From Microbacterium oryzae (GTDB taxonomy: Bacteria; Actinomycetota; Actinomycetes; Actinomycetales; Microbacteriaceae), in assembly GCF_009735645.1 (NCBI RefSeq), contig NZ_CP032550.1, forward strand, positions 1 to 64,000: a stretch of DNA of 64,000 nucleotides. Reading direction: 5' to 3'. Under the pieces are notes generated by a model. The model saw only the letters and a program-made list of their open reading frames with translations, made no database searches and was not told the DNA's origin. This document shows, one piece after another, positions 53,412 to 61,147 of this stretch (position 1 is the stretch's first letter; each line of letters starts with the position of its first letter). The translations under genes were made by a program, and so were the position numbers.

Positions 53412-53928
53412 GCCCGGGTGCGGGAACGGGGCACACCCGCAGCGCACACACGCGCAGGGGCGCTCGCTTCGGCACCGCGTGCGGGCTCGGGCACCGCGTG
53501 CGGGCTCGGGCACCGCGTGCGGGCTCGGGCACCGCGTGCGGGCTCGGGCACCGCGTGTGGGCTCCGGCACCGCGTGCAACGCGTGCTGTCGCGGAGCGGC
53601 GGCGCTGCCCGGGAGCGATCACGGTATGCGCGAGCGTGCTGAGCGCGTGGACGGGGCTGCGCGCGAGCGTTCGCGACGCCTGCGAGCCCGCGGGCGGTGT
53701 CGGCGCGCTGTCCGCACGGACGCAGCCGACCTCGGACCGTGCCTCTGATCCCGCAGCGGGCACCGGCTCCGATGCCGTTCGTTCGCTCCGACGCCGGCCC
53801 TCCGTGCCCGGACAGCGCCCTCGCTCCTCGCCAGCGCGTTCGCTCCGAGACCGCGTGCGGCGCACACTGTCCGCGAGCGACGGCGCTGATCATGAGCGAC
53901 GGCGTCGTGCGCGAGCGCGCCGCCGGGA
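53412..53928. other. 517-bp gene-free stretch
   Basis: No credible gene on either strand. It contains the six-unit 19-bp repeat at 53471-53578, then G+C-rich sequence full of GCGAGC/CGAACG words without a clear hairpin. Open frames here lack family similarity and ribosome sites. Confidence 0.6.
53471..53578. repeat. 19-bp tandem repeat, six units
   Basis: Unit GGCACCGCGTGCGGGCTCG starts at 53471, 53490, 53509, 53528, 53547 and 53566. The first four are identical, the fifth has two changes, the last is partial. Confidence 0.95.
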
Positions 53929-54837
53929 TCAGCGGGCGAGGCGCCTGCGCAGCTTGTCGTAGCCGCGGGCGACGACGTTGAAGCGGCCGACTTCGCGGCG
54001 CACCTCGTCGCGGATGCCGTTCTCGACGTCGACGAAGCGGCGGTCGATGAACTTCGTGAGATAGAGCACGAGGCCGAGGCCGTTCTCGTCGACGTACTCG
54101 CGCAGCGCGCGGTCGCGGATGAGCGCGTCGTGCTTCTCATGCTCGCCGCGCGAGGAGATCACGCTGTTGCCGGCGCTGCCGTCGGCTCCGGTCCGCTGGT
54201 GCCAGTAGGCGTACGGATGGTCGGAGAGGTACTCGAGGGCGCCTCGCGAGAGCACACGGAGGTTGAACTCCCAGTCGCCCACCACGGGCAGGCGGTCGTC
54301 GTACAGCCCCAGCTCCTCGTGGAGCGCGCGGCGGTAGACGAACCCGATCGGCACGTAGCGGTTGAACAGCAGCGTGTCGGCGAGGGTGGGGGCGGGCAGG
54401 TGCGGCTGGAAGACCTCCCGGCGCACCGGCACGAGCCGGTCGCCCTCGAGGGTCTCCCACACGATCTCGATGCGGGAGACGACGCCGCCGCGATCGGGGT
54501 TCTCCTCGAGATACGTCGCCGCGCGCTCGAGGAATTCGGGATGCCACGTGTCGTCGTCGTCGTGCAGCACGAGCAGCGGCGCCGACGTCCCGAGGACGCC
54601 CGCGTTCGCGCTGACCCAGCGCCCGCGCGACGTCTCCGAGTGGATCGCGCGCACCCGGGCGCGGTCCGCGTCCGGCAGTGCGGCGATCAGCGCGTCGACG
54701 GGGGCGAGATCGCCTCCGTCGTTGACGATCACCGCCTCCCAGTCGGTCAGCGTCTGCGCCGTGATGCTCCGCACCGCACGGGCGAGCAGGTCGGCCCGAT
54801 CCTTCGTGCGGATGACGATCGCGACGCGGGGGGTCAT
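53929..54837 (-). CDS. Glycosyltransferase family 2 protein
   Basis: A 302-residue GT-A transferase: VAIVIRTKDRADLLARAV, VIVNDGGDL (donor Asp), and the metal motif LHDDDDTWHPEF, with VGDWEFNLRVLS further on as acceptor-side signature. Cytosolic, no membrane helix. It begins one base after the ugd stop (ugd first on the minus strand), so they are co-transcribed; substrate unknown. Confidence 0.87.
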   Translation of the reverse strand: MTPRVAIVIRTKDRADLLARAVRSITAQTLTDWEAVIVNDGGDLAPVDALIAALPDADRARVRAIHSETSRGRWVSANAGVLGTSAPLLVLHDDDDTWHPEFLERAATYLEENPDRGGVVSRIEIVWETLEGDRLVPVRREVFQPHLPAPTLADTLLFNRYVPIGFVYRRALHEELGLYDDRLPVVGDWEFNLRVLSRGALEYLSDHPYAYWHQRTGADGSAGNSVISSRGEHEKHDALIRDRALREYVDENGLGLVLYLTKFIDRRFVDVENGIRDEVRREVGRFNVVARGYDKLRRRLAR

Positions 54838-54838
54838 G

Positions 54839-56140
54839 TCAGCGGCCCATGCCGTGGTAGGTCCAGCCCGCGTCGCGCCAGTCGGCGGGGGAGAGGATGT
54901 TGCGGCCGTCGATGATGGTGGGGCGGGCGACCTTCTGCGCGGTCTCGACGGGGTCGAGGGCGCGGAACGCCTTCCACTCGGTGGCGATGACGACGGTCTC
55001 TGCGCCCTGGAGGGCGTCGTCGAGGGAGTCGGCGTACGCGAGCTGCGGGTGGGCGCGGCGGGCGTTGGGGATGGCCTCGGGGTCGTAGGCGATGACGTCG
55101 GCTCCGAGGCCCTTGAGGCGCACGGCGACGTCGAGGGCGGGGGAGTCGCGGGTGTCGTCGCTGTCAGGCTTGAACGCCAGTCCCAGGACGGCGACGCGGT
55201 GGCCGTTGACGTGGTCGTCGAAGCTGTGGGTGACGAGGTCGACCACGCGCTGCCGGCGGCGGAGGTTGATCTCGTCGACCTGCTTCAGGAACGCCACGGA
55301 CTCGCCCTTGCCGAGCTCCTCGGCGCGGGCAGCGAAGGCGCGGATGTCCTTGGGCAGGCACCCGCCGCCGAAGCCGACGCCGGCGTTGAGGAAGCGGCGC
55401 CCGATGCGGTTGTCGTGCCCGATCGCGTCGGCGAGCTGGGTGACGTCGGCGCCGGTGGCCTCGGCGATCTCGGCCATGGCGTTGATGAAGCTGATCTTCG
55501 TGGCCAGGAAGCTGTTCGCGGCGACCTTCACGAGCTCGGCGGTCGCGTACCCGGTCACCAGGCGCGGGGTGCCCGCGCCGATCGCGGTGGCGTACACCTC
55601 GTCGAGGGTGGCGGTGTCGGTCTCGCCGGTGGTGTCGGAGACGCCGTACACGAGCCGGTCGGGCTCGACGGTGTCCTTCACCGCGAAGCCCTCGCGGAGG
55701 AACTCGGGGTTCCACGCGAGGTGCGCGCCGGTGGGCGCGACGAGCTCGGACAGGCGCTGGGCGGTGCCGACCGGGACGGTGGACTTGCCCGCGACGAGGT
55801 CGCCCTCGCCGAGGTGGGGCAGCAGCGCCTCGACGGACGAGTTGACGTAGGTCATGTCCGCGCCGGTGCCGTCCTTGCGCTGCGGGGTGCCCACGGCGAT
55901 GAAGTGCACCTTCGCGCCCGCGGCGGCGGACATGTCGGTCGTGAACGACAGCCGACCCGACGCCAGGCCCGCCTGGAGGATCTCGCCCAGACCGGGCTCG
56001 AAGAACGGCGTCTCACCGGCAGCGAGCTTGTCGATCTTCGCCGCGTCGACATCCACCCCGACGACCTCGTGCCCGAGCGACGCCATCGCCGCCGCGTGCA
56101 CCGCACCCAGATAACCGCAACCGATCACACTCAACTTCAT
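54839..56140 (-). CDS. ugd: UDP-glucose 6-dehydrogenase
   Basis: Makes UDP-glucuronate for surface polysaccharide. The 433 residues contain the NAD motif GCGYLGAVHAAAMA, VGTPQRKDG, KSTVPVGTAQ, NPEFLREGFAV, the catalytic Cys in FGGGCLPKDIRA and GLAFKPDSDDTRDSPALD. It indicates that the polymer made by this locus contains uronic acid or a sugar derived from it. Confidence 0.95.
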   Translation of the reverse strand: MKLSVIGCGYLGAVHAAAMASLGHEVVGVDVDAAKIDKLAAGETPFFEPGLGEILQAGLASGRLSFTTDMSAAAGAKVHFIAVGTPQRKDGTGADMTYVNSSVEALLPHLGEGDLVAGKSTVPVGTAQRLSELVAPTGAHLAWNPEFLREGFAVKDTVEPDRLVYGVSDTTGETDTATLDEVYATAIGAGTPRLVTGYATAELVKVAANSFLATKISFINAMAEIAEATGADVTQLADAIGHDNRIGRRFLNAGVGFGGGCLPKDIRAFAARAEELGKGESVAFLKQVDEINLRRRQRVVDLVTHSFDDHVNGHRVAVLGLAFKPDSDDTRDSPALDVAVRLKGLGADVIAYDPEAIPNARRAHPQLAYADSLDDALQGAETVVIATEWKAFRALDPVETAQKVARPTIIDGRNILSPADWRDAGWTYHGMGR

Positions 56141-56269
56141 GACGCCTGAAACCCCTCTGGCCGACTCCAACCGCGCGGGAGCCGGCGGCTCATCCGTGCG
56201 GTGCAACCCGTCAATCCTCCCATGGCCGCACGGGAGACCCCTGCGCAAGGAGCGCGCGTCCCGTTCCGA

Positions 56270-56275
56270 CATACT
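56270..56275 (+). promoter_or_regulatory. -10-like hexamer CATACT of secreted protein gene
   Basis: CATACT ends 6 nt before ATG 56282 and supports that start over ATG 56201. Confidence 0.4.
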
Positions 56276-56281
56276 GATCTG

Positions 56282-58375
56282 ATGCGTGCCCGCCCCCTTC
56301 TCCGCGCGTCCGTCGCCGCGCGCGGACGCCTGACCGTCTCCGCCCTCGTCGTCCTCGGCCTCCTCGGCGGATCCCTCTCCGCCGCCAGCGCGGCGGCCGC
56401 GACGACCCCCGACGACGAGCCGGTCGTCTCCGCCACCACCGCACCGGGCACGCTGCCCGAGACCGTCTCTCCCCGCCCGACGCCGACCGCGGCGCCGACT
56501 CCGAAGCCGTCCGCCCCGCCAGCCGCGACGCCGAAGACGACCGCGACGCCGGCCCCGACTCCCGCCCCCGAGGAGCTCGCTCCGGAGGAGATGGACCGGC
56601 TCGCGCACGACACCACCCCCGATGAGGCGGTCGTGGAGGAGGGTGCGGACCTGCGAGCCCGCGCGGTGAGCCTCGTCGGGTTCGATCCCGGCGACATCGT
56701 CAGCGACGCCGTCTTCTACAACAGCGGTGCGATGAGCGCGGCGCAGATCCAGACCTTCTTGAAGAGCAAGGTGCCGACCTGCCGGTCGGGCTACACGTGC
56801 CTGAAGGACTTCCGGATGACCACGAGCACGCGGAAGGCAGACGCCTACTGCACCAAGCCGTACGCGGGTGCGGCGAACGAGAGCGCAGCGACGATCATCG
56901 CCAAGGTGGCGCAGGCGTGCGGCATCAACCCGCAGGTGCTGCTGGTGATGCTGCAGAAGGAGCAGGGCCTCGTCACGCACACCTGGCCGAGCGATTGGCG
57001 CTACACGATCGCGATGGGCATGGCGTGCCCCGACACCGCCGCGTGCGACACCCGCTACTACGGCTTCCAGAACCAGGTCTACGGGGCGGCGCGGCAGTAC
57101 CAGGTCTACGCGACGTCCAGCTGGTTCAACTGGTTCCCGGTGGGGAAGTCCTCCCGCGTGCAGTACCACCCGAACGCGTCCTGCGGATCGGGCGCGGTCA
57201 CGATCAAGAACAAGGCCACCGCGAGCCTGTACTACTACACGCCGTATCAGCCGAACGCGGCCGCGCTGCGCGCCGGATACGGCACGGGCGACGCGTGCTC
57301 GGCCTACGGCAACCGCAACTTCTACAACTACTTCACCGACTGGTTCGGGCCCACCCGCGCCGCCATGAAGGGCCTCATCCGCGTCGACAGCCGCGACATC
57401 TACCTCCTGAACGGCACGAGCAAGGTCCACGTCACGTCGGCGACGCTCGCCGAGTACAAGGCAGCCTTCGGCGCATGGCGCGAGGTGTCGTCGGATGCCG
57501 CCGCCGCGTACCCGACGAAGGGCACCGCGTCGCTGTTCATCCGCAACACGACCAGCGGCGAGGTGGCCCTGCTGCAGGGCGGCAAGCGGCACCGGTTCTC
57601 GACGTGCACGCAGGTGGCGCAGTGGGGCGGCACGTGCGGCACCGAGCTCGGCCTGGCTGCCTCGACCTACACGTCGGCCGGCAAGGGATCCGCCATGACG
57701 AACGTGGCGCGCCGGTCGTCGAACGGCCGTCTGCACGTCATCGGCAGCGGCTCGCGGCTCGTGCCGCTCTACGACAGCGCCGCCGTCGCCGCGTACACGG
57801 GCTCGTCCGCGCCGTACGCGGCCGTCATGTCCGCCGCGGCCCAGCAGAAGTACACGGTCGCCGAGATGCGCTTCGCACCGGGGAGCTGGGTGAAGCGCAC
57901 CACCTCCGCGCGGGTCTACCTCCCCACGTCCGACCGGCGCCTGGTCTACCTCCCCAGCTGGGGCCTCGCCGACGAGTACGGTCTCGGGCGCGGCGTGGAC
58001 GCGCAGGTCGCTCCGACCGTGCTCACGGGCTACGCCGACAAGGGCACGCTGGGCCTGCTCGCGACCTGCGGCACGACGACGTACGTCGCCGCAGGCGGCA
58101 CGCTGCACCCGGTGCGCACCACGGGCGGCTTCCCGACCACGACGCTGGACGGCCCGACGTGCCGGAAGCTGGACCGGTCGGGTGCACGCGTCCCGGGGCG
58201 GATCTTCGTGAAGGCGGCGAAGAGCGATCGCGTCTATGTCCTCGACGGTGGCCGGCTGCGGCACGTGACGACCGTGACGGCCGTGCGCCGCCTGGCGGGC
58301 GGAAAGTGGCCGACCATCCTCACCCTCTCGGCCCAGACGGTCGACTTCCTGCCGAAGGGCTCGACGGTCCGCTGA
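56282..58375 (+). CDS. Large secreted protein: Pro/Thr linker, lysozyme-like domain, repeat tail
   Basis: A 697-residue exported protein. A signal peptide (about 1-40: Arg-rich start, LTVSALVVLGLLGGSLSAAS) is followed by a Thr/Pro/Ala linker (50-105). Then come an MSAAQIQTFLKSKVPTCRSG segment and a domain with QACGINPQVLLVMLQKEQG whose Glu sits like the catalytic Glu of lytic transglycosylases; several cysteines could pair. After FTDWFG, the tail has repeated ~80-residue units with LLNGTSKVHV, LLQGGKRHRF, VIGSGSRLVP, YVAAGGTLHP and VLDGGRLRHV. Probably acts on or binds cell wall; activity inferred. Confidence 0.75.
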   Translation: MRARPLLRASVAARGRLTVSALVVLGLLGGSLSAASAAAATTPDDEPVVSATTAPGTLPETVSPRPTPTAAPTPKPSAPPAATPKTTATPAPTPAPEELAPEEMDRLAHDTTPDEAVVEEGADLRARAVSLVGFDPGDIVSDAVFYNSGAMSAAQIQTFLKSKVPTCRSGYTCLKDFRMTTSTRKADAYCTKPYAGAANESAATIIAKVAQACGINPQVLLVMLQKEQGLVTHTWPSDWRYTIAMGMACPDTAACDTRYYGFQNQVYGAARQYQVYATSSWFNWFPVGKSSRVQYHPNASCGSGAVTIKNKATASLYYYTPYQPNAAALRAGYGTGDACSAYGNRNFYNYFTDWFGPTRAAMKGLIRVDSRDIYLLNGTSKVHVTSATLAEYKAAFGAWREVSSDAAAAYPTKGTASLFIRNTTSGEVALLQGGKRHRFSTCTQVAQWGGTCGTELGLAASTYTSAGKGSAMTNVARRSSNGRLHVIGSGSRLVPLYDSAAVAAYTGSSAPYAAVMSAAAQQKYTVAEMRFAPGSWVKRTTSARVYLPTSDRRLVYLPSWGLADEYGLGRGVDAQVAPTVLTGYADKGTLGLLATCGTTTYVAAGGTLHPVRTTGGFPTTTLDGPTCRKLDRSGARVPGRIFVKAAKSDRVYVLDGGRLRHVTTVTAVRRLAGGKWPTILTLSAQTVDFLPKGSTVR

Positions 58376-58386
58376 CCGTGCGCGGA

Positions 58387-58392
58387 TAGGAT
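58387..58392 (+). promoter_or_regulatory. -10 hexamer TAGGAT of 58399 glycosyltransferase gene
   Basis: TAGGAT ends 6 nt before GTG 58399 and selects it over the GTG one codon upstream. Confidence 0.5.
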
Positions 58393-58398
58393 CGGGTG

Positions 58399-60096
58399 GT
58401 GACTGAGCGCCCGGTCCTGTCCGTCGTCCTTCCCGTGCACGACGTGGCGCCGTGGATCGGCGAGACGCTTGAGACCGTCCTCGCGCAGGACATCGACTCG
58501 ATGGAGGTCCTCGTCGTCGACGACGGCTCGCGCGACGCCACCCCCGAGATCGTGGCGGATGTCGCCGCTCGCGATCCGCGCGTGCGCCTGGTGAGCTCGG
58601 CGGGACGCGGCGGAGGAACCGCCCGGAACACCGGAATCGACGCGGCGCGCGGGCGCTACCTGGTCTTCTGCGACGGCGACGACCTCGTCCCCGACGGCGC
58701 GTACGCCGCGCTCGTCGCGAGCCTCGAGCGCAGCGGATCGGACATCGCGTTCGGCGACTACCTGAAGTTCCGCCCGGCCGACACCTGGCGGCCGACGGAC
58801 GCGATGCCCGCCTTCGACCGCCCGGCAAGCGGCATCGCGCTGCGCGACGAGCCCACGTTGCTCTTCAGCCGGCCCTGCTGGAACAAGGCGTTCGCCCTCG
58901 ACTGGCTGCGGGCCACCGGCATCCGCTTCCCCGACGTGCCGCGCTCGAACGACATCGTGCCGATGATGCGCGCGTACCTGCTGGCTCGACGCGTGGACAT
59001 CCTCCCCGACGTCGTGTACCTGTACCGCGAGCGCCCGGGCGCGACCTCGATGTCGGCGCGGGCGGGAGCGGCGCCGTCGCTGCTCAGCTACCTGGATCAG
59101 GAACTCGCCTGCGCGCGGCTGGTGGCGGAGGCGGGCGATGCGGGGCTGTCGGCCGTGTACGCGGAGCTGGTGCGGGAGCGCGACGGCTTCATACACATCG
59201 CGCGCTGGGCCGCGCGGGCGGACGCGGACGACGCGGCGGCCGTGCGGGAGGCCGTGCGCGCCCTGCTCGAGGCGACGCCCGAGGTCTCCGCCGGCGACCC
59301 GCTGCGCGCGCTCGTCCTGCGCCTCGTCGTCGCGGGCGAGCACGTGGCCGCGCGCCCGCTCGCGCGCTGGATGCTCGCGCTCCCGGTCGAGGACGACGCG
59401 GCGGCGGACTGGTCGGCGGCGCTCGAGCGCCTGCACGAGGTGGCCGCGCTGACCCCCGCCGAGGTCGAGGCGCTCATCACACCCCTCACCACCGCGCTGC
59501 GCGTGCACCCCGCGGCGCCCGCCGACTGGCTGCGGCTGGAGCGCGCCGTGCGTCGCGTGCTCGGCGAGCGCGCGGTCATGCTGGTGCCCGAGGCGCGCCT
59601 CTCCGACGCCGACGCCGAGCGCGCGCTGGCGGCGCGCGAGCGGATGGCCGGCCGCGTCACGCGCGTCGGCCGCCTCCGCACCGGCCGCCTCACCATCGGC
59701 GCGCTGCTCGTGGAGGGGCGGAGCGACGAGGGCGCAAGAGCGGCGCTGCCCGTGCTGCACGACGGCGAGTTCGCGGGCGTGCCCGCGATCGAGCCGTCCG
59801 ACGTCCGCTGGCGTGCCGATGCGGCGGGCGGATGGCGGTGGCAGGCGGTCTTCCCGATTCGCGCGCTGCCGATGCACCGCCCCCTCACCCCGGCCATCCG
59901 CGACCTCGTCACCGGATGCGCGGTCGCCGTGCCGGGGGAGGGCGAGCTGCCCGCGTACGATCCGCGGGATCCCCTCCTCTACGCCAGGGTCGACGGCGTC
60001 ACCGTGGTGCGCCGTCGTCGGCACTGGGCGCCGCGGGCGGTGCGCCGCGCGATCATCATCGCGCGCGCCCGCCTCCGCCCGCTGCTCCGCCGCTGA
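58399..60096 (+). CDS. Glycosyltransferase family 2 with long C-terminal extension
   Basis: A 565-residue protein. The first 230 residues are a GT-A domain: SVVLPVHDVAPWIGETLETV, VVDDGSRDATPE, ARNTGIDAARGRYLVFCDGDDL with the DxD motif, and CWNKAFALDWL. The remaining 330 residues are Ala/Arg/Leu-rich and match no family I know; they may handle the acceptor. The last 41 bp overlap the convergent gene at 60056. Confidence 0.85.
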   Translation: MTERPVLSVVLPVHDVAPWIGETLETVLAQDIDSMEVLVVDDGSRDATPEIVADVAARDPRVRLVSSAGRGGGTARNTGIDAARGRYLVFCDGDDLVPDGAYAALVASLERSGSDIAFGDYLKFRPADTWRPTDAMPAFDRPASGIALRDEPTLLFSRPCWNKAFALDWLRATGIRFPDVPRSNDIVPMMRAYLLARRVDILPDVVYLYRERPGATSMSARAGAAPSLLSYLDQELACARLVAEAGDAGLSAVYAELVRERDGFIHIARWAARADADDAAAVREAVRALLEATPEVSAGDPLRALVLRLVVAGEHVAARPLARWMLALPVEDDAAADWSAALERLHEVAALTPAEVEALITPLTTALRVHPAAPADWLRLERAVRRVLGERAVMLVPEARLSDADAERALAARERMAGRVTRVGRLRTGRLTIGALLVEGRSDEGARAALPVLHDGEFAGVPAIEPSDVRWRADAAGGWRWQAVFPIRALPMHRPLTPAIRDLVTGCAVAVPGEGELPAYDPRDPLLYARVDGVTVVRRRRHWAPRAVRRAIIIARARLRPLLRR

Positions 60097-61147
60097 GCTC
60101 GTCGAGGAGGGCGCGGTAGGCGCGTGCGGTGCGCCAGGGCGAGATGGGCGCGGTGAACGCGGCGAAATCCGCCTCGGTCACCGCCTCGAACAGGTCGCGG
60201 TCCGCCAGGAGCTCCGCGATCGACGCCGCAGGGCGCGCGGTGTCGAAGAAGGCCACCCACGGCTCGGCGCCGAACTGCTCGCGCAGGTGCGGCTCGTCGG
60301 GCAGCACGACCGGCACGCGGAACGTCGCGGCCAGGTGCACGCTCCCGGAGTTGAGGATGGCCCGATAGGGGAACACCGCCACATCGGCCGCGCGGAACCA
60401 GCGCGCGAGGTCGCCGTCGGGCACGAAGGAGAAGTGCGTGATCGCGCGCAGGCCATCCGGGATGAGCGCGGCCACGTCGTCGGCGGACTGCTCCTTCACC
60501 ACCCCGGCGAGGAGAAGCGCGATGTCGCCGTCGACGGCCGCCGCGGCCTCGATGAGTGCGTCGACGCCCTTGTACGGACGGATCTGGCCGAGGAAGAGCA
60601 CCGCCCGCTCCTGCGGTGCGAGGGCGAAGGCCGCGCGGGCGGTCTCCCGGTCGACGCCGCCGACGTCGTAGATCCCCTCGTAGCTGGGGTGGGGGATGAC
60701 CCGCACCTTCCCCGGGTCGAGCGCGACGACATCCGCCACCACCCGCGCCGTGTCGGGCGCCATGGCGTGCACGACGTCGGCGAGGTCGGCGAGCCCCCGG
60801 TAGAGCGCGATCTCGCCCTCGCGGAACCGCAGCTCGTGCGGCAGGCGGTTGTGGATGGTCCAGATCAGCCGCGCGCCTCGACGGCGCGCTGCGCGGAGCG
60901 CGTCGAGCAGGGTCCGCAGCCGCTCGCCCGCGTCGGCCTCGTCCGCGGCCTCCTGCACGAGCGGAGTCGTCCAGTGGATGTGCGCGACGTCGCCGCCGTG
61001 CAGCCGACGCAGCTCCCGCAGCAGCTCCGAGTGCGTGGTGGCTCCCGCGAAGCGGTAGCCGGCCGCCCGTGCGGACAGCTCGAGGAGGTTGAGGTACGGG
61101 TTCTCCGGCCAGGTCGGGAAGACCAGGACGGATCCGGCGTTCTTCAT
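60056..61147 (-). CDS. Glycosyltransferase (GT4-like)
   Basis: A 363-residue GT-B transferase. Seen: VAHIHWTTP near residue 55, LIWTIHNRLPHE, VRVIPHPSYEGIY, AVLFLGQIRPYKGVDALIEA (donor-site start) and FPYRAILNSGSVHLA near the C-terminus. The C-terminal tail SGGAAGGGGRAR overlaps the opposite-strand gene by 41 bp. ATG overlaps the acyltransferase stop by four bases. Confidence 0.85.
   Translation of the reverse strand: MKNAGSVLVFPTWPENPYLNLLELSARAAGYRFAGATTHSELLRELRRLHGGDVAHIHWTTPLVQEAADEADAGERLRTLLDALRAARRRGARLIWTIHNRLPHELRFREGEIALYRGLADLADVVHAMAPDTARVVADVVALDPGKVRVIPHPSYEGIYDVGGVDRETARAAFALAPQERAVLFLGQIRPYKGVDALIEAAAAVDGDIALLLAGVVKEQSADDVAALIPDGLRAITHFSFVPDGDLARWFRAADVAVFPYRAILNSGSVHLAATFRVPVVLPDEPHLREQFGAEPWVAFFDTARPAASIAELLADRDLFEAVTEADFAAFTAPISPWRTARAYRALLDELSGGAAGGGGRAR

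Noticed and set aside
53471..53578. CRISPR-like array
   Set aside because: Units are directly adjacent 19-mers without unique spacers, and no cas gene is present. The same holds for the 20-bp array at 24961 and the 73-bp units at 43824.
54839..58828. Very long antisense frames (for example upstream of ugd, opposite the secreted protein)
   Set aside because: High G+C removes stop codons in shadow frames. These frames lack family motifs, and the opposite strand encodes well-supported proteins.
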